Source: Asanoa hainanensis
GTDB taxonomy: Bacteria; Actinomycetota; Actinomycetes; Mycobacteriales; Micromonosporaceae
Length of the DNA stretch: 64,000 nucleotides
Direction of reading: 5' to 3'
NCBI RefSeq assembly: GCF_900188485.1
Contig: NZ_FZPH01000010.1
Span: forward strand, 1-64,000
Below the pieces are notes generated by a model. It searched no databases. It saw nothing but the letters and a program-made list of their open reading frames with translations, and had not been told where the DNA came from. Positions 18,511 through 25,689 of the stretch are shown in pieces. Both the position numbers and the translations under genes were made by a program. Numbering within the stretch: the stretch's first letter is position 1; each line of letters opens with the position of its first letter.

Positions 18511-18769
18511 GGCAACTTTCCGCGCGGGCGTGTAGATCACGGCATCAAAGTAAGGGTCGCGCTGTCACCCGCGAAGATCGTAGTGCTCGATACCGCGACG
18601 GACTTCAACCAGACCCCCTGTCGCCTGCGATCAGGCTCGCCTGCCGGGAATCCGGAGCGGGCGCTGATCTCATGCTGTCGTGCGGCCCGGTTGACCGCGT
18701 CGCGGTCGTCGGGTGTCCTTCAGCCCACTGGTGAGGGGCGCGGGCGTATCGGCGCAGCGCTTGCCAGCC

Positions 18770-18796
18770 GGGGCGCCGCGAGGCCGCGACGCCCCT
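18770..18796 (-). terminator. GC-rich hairpin after the peptidoglycan-binding protein gene
   Basis: GGGGCG (18770-18775) pairs with CGCCCC (18790-18795) and encloses an inner CGCG/CGCG stem. It lies 12 bases downstream of the stop of the gene at 18808 on the minus strand. No U-tract follows in that direction, as is common in actinobacteria. Confidence 0.45.
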
Positions 18797-18807
18797 TTAC
18801 CGGTGGT

Positions 18808-19380
18808 TCAGCAGGTGCGGGCGTTGTAGGCGGCCCAGTAGGGGCCCGTGCCGTCAGGCGTGTAGAAGCGGTAGTTCCCGTCCGGCGAGCGCTGCAGGAC
18901 GAAATCGTGCGAGGCGTACGAGCTCCGGGCGCCCTTCACGCCGTCGAAGGTCACGTACAGCCACCCGTTCTGGTTGTCGTGCTGCGAGAGCCGGTCGCCG
19001 GCCTTCGTCCAGGTGTTCCGGCCGGCGGAGCCGTCCGCGGTGAGGCCCTTGTCGCGCTGGAAGTTCCGGGTCGCGGCGTCGGTCTGGTCGCCGAAGATGC
19101 CGTCGATGCCGGACGAGGGCAGGTAGCCGTTCGCCCAGAGAATGGTCTGCCACAGGCAGCCGACATTCGAGGAGCGGTGCGTGGAGACGTTGACGACACC
19201 CTCGTCGTCGAAGTCGTCAGCCACACCGCCGGTGCCGTAGACGTACGCCCGGCCGCTGTAGGAGCCGCTTGCCGCGGCCGGCGTGGCGAAGGCGACGGTC
19301 ATGCTGAGCGCCAGCGCCGCGCCGACGGCCGGGGCGGCGGCCCTGCGCAGCAGGTGGCGGATGGAGCGGTGCGAAGACAT
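18808..19380 (-). CDS. secreted peptidoglycan-binding domain protein
   Basis: The 190-residue protein starts MSSHRSIRHLLRRAAAPAVG with a classical Sec signal peptide (cleavage after ATPAAA). One PG_binding_1 domain follows: VGCLWQTILWANGYLP, GIDGIFGDQTDAATRNFQRD, KGLTADGSAGRNTWTKAGDR. The C-terminal 60 residues (WLYVTFDGVKGARSSYASHD, FVLQRSPDGNYRFYTPDG) are of unknown function, and a lone Cys is the last residue. AGGAG lies at the right distance before ATG 19380. It is divergent from the SARP regulator with about 130 bases between, so it may be a target. It is probably a cell-wall-associated secreted protein. Confidence 0.85.
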   Translation of the reverse strand: MSSHRSIRHLLRRAAAPAVGAALALSMTVAFATPAAASGSYSGRAYVYGTGGVADDFDDEGVVNVSTHRSSNVGCLWQTILWANGYLPSSGIDGIFGDQTDAATRNFQRDKGLTADGSAGRNTWTKAGDRLSQHDNQNGWLYVTFDGVKGARSSYASHDFVLQRSPDGNYRFYTPDGTGPYWAAYNARTC

Positions 19381-19509
19381 CGATCTCCTCTTGTTGCTGG
19401 TGGAGCAGTGTGGACGGTGGAACGGTACGGCGGGGCCCGTACAATCGCCGCACAACTGGCGTACAACCCAGCGGCCCGCCCGCCCGACCGACTGCAGCGC
19501 GAGGTGCGT

Positions 19510-22317
19510 GTGCGTTTCGAGCTCCTCGGCCCACTCCGCGTGCACCGCGAAGGCCAGCCGGTTCCGCTCGGCTCGGTGAAGCAACGCCTCCTGCTGGCCA
19601 CCCTGCTGCTGCGACCGAACGAGGTTGTCACCGCCAGCGAGCTGGCCGCCATGCTGTGGGGCGACGACGAGCCGGCATCGGCCGCGGCGAACCTGCGCAC
19701 CTACGTACGCGGGCTGCGCCGGGCGCTCGGCGGCGGCACGCCCATAGCCGCCGCGGCCGGCGGCTATGTGCTGCGGGTGGGAGCCGGCGAGCGCGACCTG
19801 GACCTGTTCGACGCCGCGGCGGCGCGGGGCCGTGAGGCCCTCGCGGCCTCGGACGCGGACCGGGCCGCGGCCGAGCTCTCCAGGGCCTTTGGCCTGTGGC
19901 GTGGGGAGCCGCTCTCCGACCTGCCGCTGGGGCTGGCGCTGGCCCGCCGTGCAGCGCGGTTGGTCGAGCGGCGGCTGCTCGCTGAGGAGGACTACGCGGA
20001 GGCGGTTCTGGCGCTCGGCGACCCGGCCGAGGTGGTGCGCCGGCTGCGGTTGCTGCTCGATCGGCACCCGCTGCGCCAGCGGGCGTGGGGCCAGCTGATG
20101 GTAGGCCTCTACCGCATCGGCGATGTAGGCGGCGCGCTGGATGCCTTCCAGCAGGCACGGCAGGTGCTGGCGGAGGAGACGGGCCTCGACCCGGCACCGG
20201 AACTCACCAGGTTGTACGACGACCTCCTCCATCATCGCCCGAGCCTGGCGGCGCCGCAAGGCCCGCAGCGGGCGGCGCCGGACGGGTCGCCCTCGCCCTC
20301 GGGCCCGTCGGGGCCGGTCGTCCAGCGTCCCCAGCAGCTGCCGCGCGCGGTGCCGGGGTTCGTCGGGCGCGGCGCCGAGTTGGCCAGCCTCGACGCGCTC
20401 CTGGACCGCGGCGCGCAGGGGCCGACCAGCGTGGTCATTGCCGCGGTGTCCGGCATGGCCGGGGTCGGCAAGACCGCCCTGGCGCTGCATTGGGCGCACC
20501 AGGCGGCGGATCGCTTCCCGGACGGCCAGCTCTACGTGAACCTTCGTGGCTACGACGAAGCCGGCGCGGTGCCCCCGGCCGATGCGCTGTCCGGCTTCCT
20601 CGAGGCGCTGGGTGTGCCGCACGCCCGCATACCGTCCGACCCGGAGGCCCGCGCGGGGCTCTGCCGCAGTCTGCTGGCCTCCCGCCGGATGCTGGTGGTC
20701 CTCGACAACGCGCGTGACTCCGCCCAGGTCCGCGCGCTGCTGCCCGGCTCCGGCGGCTGCATGGTCGTCGTCACCAGTCGCGACCGGCTGGACGGCTTGA
20801 TCGCCGCCGAGTGGGCCGTGCCGTTGACGCTGGGCGTACTCACCACGGAGGAGTCGACGAACCTGCTCGCCGGCCGCATCGGCACCGGCCGGCTCGCCGC
20901 GGAGCCGGCCGCGGTGGCCGAGATTGTCGAGGCCGCCGGCCGGCTCCCGCTGGCCCTGTCGATCCTGGCAGCGCGGGTGGCCACCCACCCTACGTTCCCA
21001 CTCGGGGCCATCGCCGCTGAACTGCACTCGGCCGAGGCAAGGCTGGACGCGCTGGCCGACGGCGACGTCCGGCGCGTCTTCTCCTGGTCGTACCTGGCCC
21101 TCGGCAACGACGCGGCCCGCTTGTTCACCCTGCTGGGGCTGCACCCGGGCCCGGACCTGACCGCCGCCGCGGCCGCGGCGCTCGCCGGCATGACGACCGC
21201 GGCTGTCACGCCGCAACTGCGGGAGCTGGCCCGGCTCCACCTGCTGACCGAGCACATGCCGGGCCGCTACGCCTTCCACGATCTGCTGCGGGCGTACGCG
21301 GCCGAGATCGCGGAGTCGTCGGAGCGCGCCGACGAGCGGGCGGCCGCCCGGGCACGCCTGTACGACCACTACCTGCACGCCGCCTATCCGGCGGCTGTGC
21401 TGCTCCAGCCGCAGTGGCCCCGGATCGATCCGGTGCCGCCGCTGCCCGCACTCGCGCGCCGGCCCGTGACCGATCACGACAGTGCGCTCGCGTGGTTCAC
21501 GGCTGAGCGCCGGGTGCTGATCCGCGTGGTGCGGCAGGCGGCCGAGAGCGGCTTCGAGGCGTACGCTTGGCAGATCGCGTGGGCGTTGAACACCTTCCTG
21601 GCACCGCGCGGCCTGTGGCAGGACCAGCTGGCCACCCAACGGGTCGCCCTCGCCGCCGCGGAGAAAATCGACGACCGGGCCGGGCAGGCTGTCGCCAACC
21701 GCCTCCTCTCCCGGGCACTGACCCGACTCGGCGACCACGGTGCCGCCGAGCAGCGGCTCCGGCGCGCGCTGGAGATGCACGAACGCCTCACCGATCCGAC
21801 GGGTCAGGCGCTGACGCTGCACAACTACTGCGAACTCTGTTATCTGGACGGCCGGCTCGACGAGGCGCTCGCGCACGCGCGCGAGGCGCTGCGGCTCTAC
21901 CGACTGGTCGGCAACCACTCGGGTGAAGCCCGGACGCTCAACGCGATCGGTTGGCTGCTGGCCAGCACGGGCGACTACGTGCAGGCCATCGAGAGCTGCA
22001 CCGAAGCGCTCTCCCACCAACGCCGGAGTGACGACCGCAACGGCCAGGCCGCGACGCTGGACAGCCTCGGCTTCGCCTACGACCGTCTGGGCGAACGCGA
22101 ACGCGCGGCAGAGTGCTACGAAGAGGCGATCCAGCTCTTCCGCGACTCCGTCGACCGGTATCACGAGGCGGAGACCCTGATCCGGCTGGGCGACACCCGC
22201 GAAGCGATGGGCGACGCGACCGCCGCCACCGCGGCTTGGCGCGAGGGGGTGCGGATCTACGACGAAGTCGGCGACTCCGCCGCCGAGGAGGCCCGCCGCC
22301 GGCTCGAACGCCGCTGA
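19510..22317 (+). CDS. SARP/AfsR-family transcriptional regulator with NB-ARC and TPR
   Basis: The 935-residue protein has an OmpR-like winged helix (residues 1-95: FELLGPLRVHREGQPVPLGS, then NLRTYVRGLRRALGG), a bacterial transcriptional activation domain (about 100-240: DLDLFDAAAARGREAL, HPLRQRAWGQLMVGLYRIGD), an NB-ARC ATPase (P-loop GMAGVGKTALAL at about 314-325, MLVVLDNARD as Walker B, GCMVVVTSRDRL) and C-terminal TPRs (about 690-930, for example DDRNGQAATLDSLGFAYDRL). GTG 19510 follows GAGG with a five-base gap; GTG 19504 is possible. Such proteins activate secondary-metabolism or morphogenesis genes. No biosynthetic cluster is next to it, so its target is open. Confidence 0.93.
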   Translation: MRFELLGPLRVHREGQPVPLGSVKQRLLLATLLLRPNEVVTASELAAMLWGDDEPASAAANLRTYVRGLRRALGGGTPIAAAAGGYVLRVGAGERDLDLFDAAAARGREALAASDADRAAAELSRAFGLWRGEPLSDLPLGLALARRAARLVERRLLAEEDYAEAVLALGDPAEVVRRLRLLLDRHPLRQRAWGQLMVGLYRIGDVGGALDAFQQARQVLAEETGLDPAPELTRLYDDLLHHRPSLAAPQGPQRAAPDGSPSPSGPSGPVVQRPQQLPRAVPGFVGRGAELASLDALLDRGAQGPTSVVIAAVSGMAGVGKTALALHWAHQAADRFPDGQLYVNLRGYDEAGAVPPADALSGFLEALGVPHARIPSDPEARAGLCRSLLASRRMLVVLDNARDSAQVRALLPGSGGCMVVVTSRDRLDGLIAAEWAVPLTLGVLTTEESTNLLAGRIGTGRLAAEPAAVAEIVEAAGRLPLALSILAARVATHPTFPLGAIAAELHSAEARLDALADGDVRRVFSWSYLALGNDAARLFTLLGLHPGPDLTAAAAAALAGMTTAAVTPQLRELARLHLLTEHMPGRYAFHDLLRAYAAEIAESSERADERAAARARLYDHYLHAAYPAAVLLQPQWPRIDPVPPLPALARRPVTDHDSALAWFTAERRVLIRVVRQAAESGFEAYAWQIAWALNTFLAPRGLWQDQLATQRVALAAAEKIDDRAGQAVANRLLSRALTRLGDHGAAEQRLRRALEMHERLTDPTGQALTLHNYCELCYLDGRLDEALAHAREALRLYRLVGNHSGEARTLNAIGWLLASTGDYVQAIESCTEALSHQRRSDDRNGQAATLDSLGFAYDRLGERERAAECYEEAIQLFRDSVDRYHEAETLIRLGDTREAMGDATAATAAWREGVRIYDEVGDSAAEEARRRLERR

Positions 22318-22500
22318 CACCCGCCAGACGCCCCGCAGAAGAGCTTTGCTCCAGGTTTCGTGGGTCGCTTCGGGATCAGATCTGGCGGCTTTCCGTTCTA
22401 CGGCGGACCAGCGACCGTGGGCAGTCGGCAATACTGGCGCACCGTGACAATCCTTCGCATTGGATGATGTGGTGTTGTGGGCAACGGCGAACCTTGATTT

Positions 22501-23427
22501 ATGACGACCACGCCGGAGCCGCAACGCCAGCGGCGCATCGCGCTGTTCTCCGTCAGTTCAGGCATCGTGGGACTCATCGCTGGCGCCCTCCTCGGCGCCG
22601 TCGCTGACAACCTCGCTGACGGGTCATTCGGAATCGCAACGACGTCTTCGGTGGCGGCAGCTTTGGCCATCGGTGTCTTCGCCACGGTGATGCAGCTGCT
22701 GGTTCGCGCGTTCGAGGAGCACGCGAGCGCCGTCGAGCGCAACGTCGACCGACACGGCGGCGCGGTCGAGCGGGCTGTCGAGCAACACAGCCAAGCGATC
22801 GACACGGCCACGAGCAGGTTGCGGGACGGTCTGGCCGACCTGCGCTACCAGATCGGGCAGACGGTGCATTACCAGACCATCAGCGGCATGACGTTCGCGT
22901 CGACGTTGCAGGATCCGGTCACCCAGGTCTGCCTCGCCGCCACCAGTGAGATTCTTGTGCTCGACCTGCTCGACGAGTCCGGCGACCACCCGGCATCCGC
23001 GATCGATGACCCGTTGCTCGCGGGCTTCCTCGACGAACTGATCAAGAGGGTCGAGTCGGATCCGGACCTCGCGTACTCCCGCATCGTCCAGGTTGGTCGG
23101 TCGGCGGCGCTGTCGACGGCGAGCCGCTCGTACGAGAAGCACTTCGCGACCATGGTGAAGCTGCACGACGCCGGACGAACCGACGTCACCCTCAAGACCG
23201 CGGAGTCGCGCTATCCCTTCAAGTTCATCCTCGTTGACCGAAAACACCTGATGCTGCAACTCAACGCGGTCGACCGCGAGAACGAACGACACCTCAAAGC
23301 CTGGTGCGAGTTCCTCTTCACGCGTGCCCACCCAGAGCTGATCAAGGGCTTCCTCCGCATGTGGCAGGACGTCGACGGGGCATCCGAAACCCGCGCCGTC
23401 ACCGCCAAACGGCTGGAAGGTGGGTAG
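22501..23427 (+). CDS. two-TM membrane protein with coiled coil and unknown C-terminal domain
   Basis: The 308-residue protein has two membrane helices in the first 70 residues (LFSVSSGIVGLIAGALLGAV and VAAALAIGVFATVMQLLVRA), a polar heptad-like segment (FEEHASAVERNVDRHGGAVE), then a cytoplasmic alpha/beta domain with VCLAATSEILVLDLLDES, FKFILVDRKHLMLQLN and HLKAWCEFLFTRAHPELIKG. The strand order and the KFILVD-K pattern recall PLD-like sensor/effector domains, but there is no HKD motif. I do not recognise the family. The 3' end overlaps the convergent small gene at 23399 by 29 bases. Confidence 0.7.
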   Translation: MTTTPEPQRQRRIALFSVSSGIVGLIAGALLGAVADNLADGSFGIATTSSVAAALAIGVFATVMQLLVRAFEEHASAVERNVDRHGGAVERAVEQHSQAIDTATSRLRDGLADLRYQIGQTVHYQTISGMTFASTLQDPVTQVCLAATSEILVLDLLDESGDHPASAIDDPLLAGFLDELIKRVESDPDLAYSRIVQVGRSAALSTASRSYEKHFATMVKLHDAGRTDVTLKTAESRYPFKFILVDRKHLMLQLNAVDRENERHLKAWCEFLFTRAHPELIKGFLRMWQDVDGASETRAVTAKRLEGG

Positions 23428-23767
23428 CGCAGCTCGGCTCGGACCTCCGAGGAAACGCGGCGATCCGCGAGGCTATTCGTTGACGGGCTGGATTGCCTGT
23501 GCGGCGATGCTTTTCGAAGCGCGAGGCCGGGTTACGTCGTGGCAGAGGTATCGCCAGGTCGCCGTGCTGGTCCGGTGGCGGGTCGGGTAGGTCGATGCCC
23601 GCCACGATGAGGAGTTCTGCTGCCTCCACTCGGAAGGCGCACGGGAATCGGCCTAGACAGCCAGCGATCGCGCACCGGTTTGGGTCGTTCGGGTTGCGGC
23701 CGTGGGCCAGGTAGCTGCGGTTCCATGCTTCGACCCGGGCCGGGTCCGGTGGGTTGCCGAAGAACAT
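23399..23767 (-). CDS. small hypothetical protein with CxxxxC pattern
   Basis: ATG 23767 is preceded by GGAGAGG and gives a 122-residue protein: MFFGNPPDPARVEAWNRSYL, then HGRNPNDPNRCAIAGCLGRF and PCAFRVEAAELLIVAGIDLP, then a basic low-complexity tail. Small proteins with this YLAHGRNP/Cys/RVEAAELL pattern occur in many Micromonosporaceae genomes, often near mobile elements. No function is known to me. The open frame upstream to 24091 is proline-rich and unlikely to be coding. Confidence 0.6.
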   Translation of the reverse strand: MFFGNPPDPARVEAWNRSYLAHGRNPNDPNRCAIAGCLGRFPCAFRVEAAELLIVAGIDLPDPPPDQHGDLAIPLPRRNPASRFEKHRRTGNPARQRIASRIAAFPRRSEPSCATHLPAVWR

Positions 23768-24111
23768 CGCGAACACCTCTCCTGCGGGTGCCGCGGCAGA
23801 CAGCGGCCCGGAGCTCTCGTCACGGACCGCTGCCGCCGCAGGCCGGTGCCCGGATCCCGGTGCGGGCTGGGCGGGCCCGCGACGACGCTGGGGCGTACCC
23901 GGGAATGGGCATGGCCATCTGGGAGCGCCGGGGCGGGTCGGTGACGGGGCTCCGAACCCGCCCCGGCTCGGAACGGGCGGGTGCCCGAACCGGGGGTGAA
24001 GGAGCCCGTTCGCAAGGGCCAACTCGGAAGCGAACACCTTCGGTGATACATGCTGCCAGGGCAACTCTGGCACGTCTACCTTGCCTCGCAACTTTGGTTA
24101 GTCGTCTTGTG
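23768..24111. other. upstream region of the small protein and the GntR unit
   Basis: No further gene is seen. It contains the first copy of a 14-bp direct repeat, GGCCAACTCGGAAG (24017-24030). The second copy lies at 24147-24160, just before the GntR start, and could include its ribosome site. Two copies of GCAACT-TGG (24061 and 24088) also occur. Confidence 0.4.
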
Positions 24112-24127
24112 GTTGCAAGATTGCAAC
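24112..24127. promoter_or_regulatory. inverted repeat, candidate GntR operator
   Basis: GTTGCAA-GA-TTGCAAC is a perfect 7-bp inverted repeat with a two-base spacer, 41 bases upstream of the GntR start. Its size and symmetry fit an operator for a dimeric GntR-type repressor, most simply the one encoded directly downstream (autoregulation). This is inference. Confidence 0.5.
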
Positions 24128-24167
24128 AGGGGTGATCTACTGGACAGGCCAACTCGGAAGTGAGCCG

Positions 24168-24401
24168 ATGTCCCCTTACAAGCCGGACTACCGACGCGTC
24201 GCCGACGACCTCCGTGAGCAGATCAAGGACGGTCGGCTGGCGCCGGGTGCCAAGCTGCCGACCAAGCGCGAGATGTGCGCGCAATACGGGGTGAGCAGCC
24301 AGACCATCGAGTCCGCCATGCTGGTCCTCAAGACCGAGGGTCTGCTCGACGGTCGCCAGGGCAAGGGCGTCTACGTCGCCCGTCCGGAGAGCGAAGGGTG
24401 A
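24168..24401 (+). CDS. minimal GntR-family regulator (DNA-binding domain only)
   Basis: This 77-residue protein is little more than a GntR winged helix-turn-helix: YRRVADDLREQIKDGRLAPG, KLPTKREMCAQYGVSSQTIE, AMLVLKTEGLLDGRQGKGVY. The usual effector-binding C-terminal domain is missing. ATG 24168 is preceded by GGAAGTGA; GTG 24132 is an alternative giving 12 more residues. The stop overlaps the GTG of the next gene by four bases (GTGA), so the two are translated together. Likely an autorepressor of the two-gene operon, or the operon is controlled by something that acts on this domain. Confidence 0.85.
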   Translation: MSPYKPDYRRVADDLREQIKDGRLAPGAKLPTKREMCAQYGVSSQTIESAMLVLKTEGLLDGRQGKGVYVARPESEG

Positions 24402-25348
24402 CCGTCGACCTCATCTCGGTCGACGACGTCGAAGCGGCGGCCCGGGCGATCGCCGGCTCGGTGGTGCGCACCACCGTCTTGCCGGCGGCCTGGGCCCCCG
24501 GCCTGCACCTCAAGCCCGAAAGCCTCCAGCCCGTCGGTTCCTTCAAGCTCCGCGGAGCCACCAACGCGATCTCGCGCCTGACCCCCGAGGAGCGCGGCCG
24601 CGGCGTCGTCACGCACTCGTCGGGCAACCATGGGCAGGCATTGGCGTACGCCGCGAAGGTCTTCGCCGCTCCCTGTGTGGTCGTCATTCCCGAGACGGCG
24701 CCCGAGATCAAGATCGCGGCGGTACGCGACATCGGCGCGGAAGTCGTCATGGTGCCGCCGAGCCAGCGGGTCGTTATGGCCCAGAAGCTGGCCGACGAGC
24801 GCGGTCTGACGCTGATCCCGCCGTACGACCACCGCGACATCATCGCCGGTCAGGGCACTGTCGGTCTGGAGATCCTCGAGGACTGCCCGGACGTCGACGT
24901 GGTGTTGGTGCCCGTCGGTGGCGGTGGGCTCGCGTCCGGAGTGGCGACGGCGATCAAGGCGCGCCGCCCCTCGGCGAAGGTGTTCGGCGTCGAGCCGGAC
25001 CTGGCGGGTGACGCGCACGAGTCTCTGCTCCGCGGCACGATGGTCACCTGGGACGTCGCCGACCTGATCAGGACCAGTGCCGACGGCCTGCGGGTGCCGC
25101 TGAGCGAGCTGACCTTCGAGCACCTGCACGCCCGGCTGGACGGCATCGTCACCGTGACCGAAGCGCAGATCATCGCGGCCACGTCGCTGTTGGTGCGGCG
25201 GTCGCGGCTCGTGGTCGAGCCGAGTGGGGCGGTGTCGACGGCGGCGTTCTTGTTTCGGCGCGATCAGTTGCCGCCGGGCAAGACGGTCGCGGTCATCTCC
25301 GGCGGCAACGTGGACCCGGCGGTCCTCGCCGCCGCAGCCGCCGCCTGA
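24398..25348 (+). CDS. PLP-dependent threonine dehydratase / serine racemase family enzyme
   Basis: The 316-residue protein is a fold-type II PLP enzyme. PLP lysine lies in PVGSFKLRGA (near residue 50), the substrate loop in THSSGNHGQALAYAAKV, the phosphate-binding glycine loop in VPVGGGGLASG and the C-terminal serine in VISGGNVDP. There is no ACT regulatory domain, as in catabolic threonine dehydratases and serine racemases, so the reaction is probably deamination of L-threonine or L-serine to the 2-oxo acid and ammonia. The GTG start is coupled to the minimal GntR gene. Exact substrate cannot be chosen from sequence. Confidence 0.88.
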   Translation: MTVDLISVDDVEAAARAIAGSVVRTTVLPAAWAPGLHLKPESLQPVGSFKLRGATNAISRLTPEERGRGVVTHSSGNHGQALAYAAKVFAAPCVVVIPETAPEIKIAAVRDIGAEVVMVPPSQRVVMAQKLADERGLTLIPPYDHRDIIAGQGTVGLEILEDCPDVDVVLVPVGGGGLASGVATAIKARRPSAKVFGVEPDLAGDAHESLLRGTMVTWDVADLIRTSADGLRVPLSELTFEHLHARLDGIVTVTEAQIIAATSLLVRRSRLVVEPSGAVSTAAFLFRRDQLPPGKTVAVISGGNVDPAVLAAAAAA

Positions 25349-25405
25349 ATATCCTCGGTCCCGGTTGGGTACTGACGCTCCATCCACAAACGGAGGAGTG
25401 CCGGC

Positions 25406-25648
25406 ATGTCCTACCCGACCAGTCCCGCCCGGCCGCGTAGCTCGGCCGCTCGAATCTGCACCATCATCGCGTTCGTCTTCGCCGTGCTCGCGGTGCTCAT
25501 CTCACCCGCGATCTTCGGCCTGCTCGGCCTGATTCTCGGCGTCGTCGGCGCGGTGCTCGGTGACAAGCCGCTCGGCTGGTACGCCGCCGGGGCCAGCGTC
25601 GCCGGCGCGGTGCTCGGCATCGTCATCAACGCCGCGCTGATGAACTGA
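25406..25648 (+). CDS. small two-TM membrane protein
   Basis: The 80-residue protein is preceded by GGAGG and has two hydrophobic segments, ICTIIAFVFAVLAVLISPAI with FGLLGLILGVVGAVLG, and WYAAGASVAGAVLGIVINAA. It resembles short DUF4190-like actinobacterial membrane proteins. No function is known. A strong palindromic terminator begins four bases after its stop. Confidence 0.8.
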   Translation: MSYPTSPARPRSSAARICTIIAFVFAVLAVLISPAIFGLLGLILGVVGAVLGDKPLGWYAAGASVAGAVLGIVINAALMN

Positions 25649-25651
25649 CCC

Positions 25652-25689
25652 CTGACAGCGAGGTCGGCCGCGGCCGACCTCGCTGTCAG
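25652..25689. terminator. bidirectional terminator, perfect 38-nt palindrome
   Basis: The sequence from CTGACAGCGAGG to CCTCGCTGTCAG is a perfect palindrome centred between 25670 and 25671. It lies between the convergent genes ending at 25648 and 25686 and includes the oligopeptidase stop codon. It should end transcription from both sides. Confidence 0.85.

Noticed and set aside
18808-22524. A 1238-codon open frame on the minus strand opposite the SARP regulator
   Set aside because: It is a GC-driven shadow frame. Only its last 190 codons (the peptidoglycan-binding protein from ATG 19380) show real protein features.
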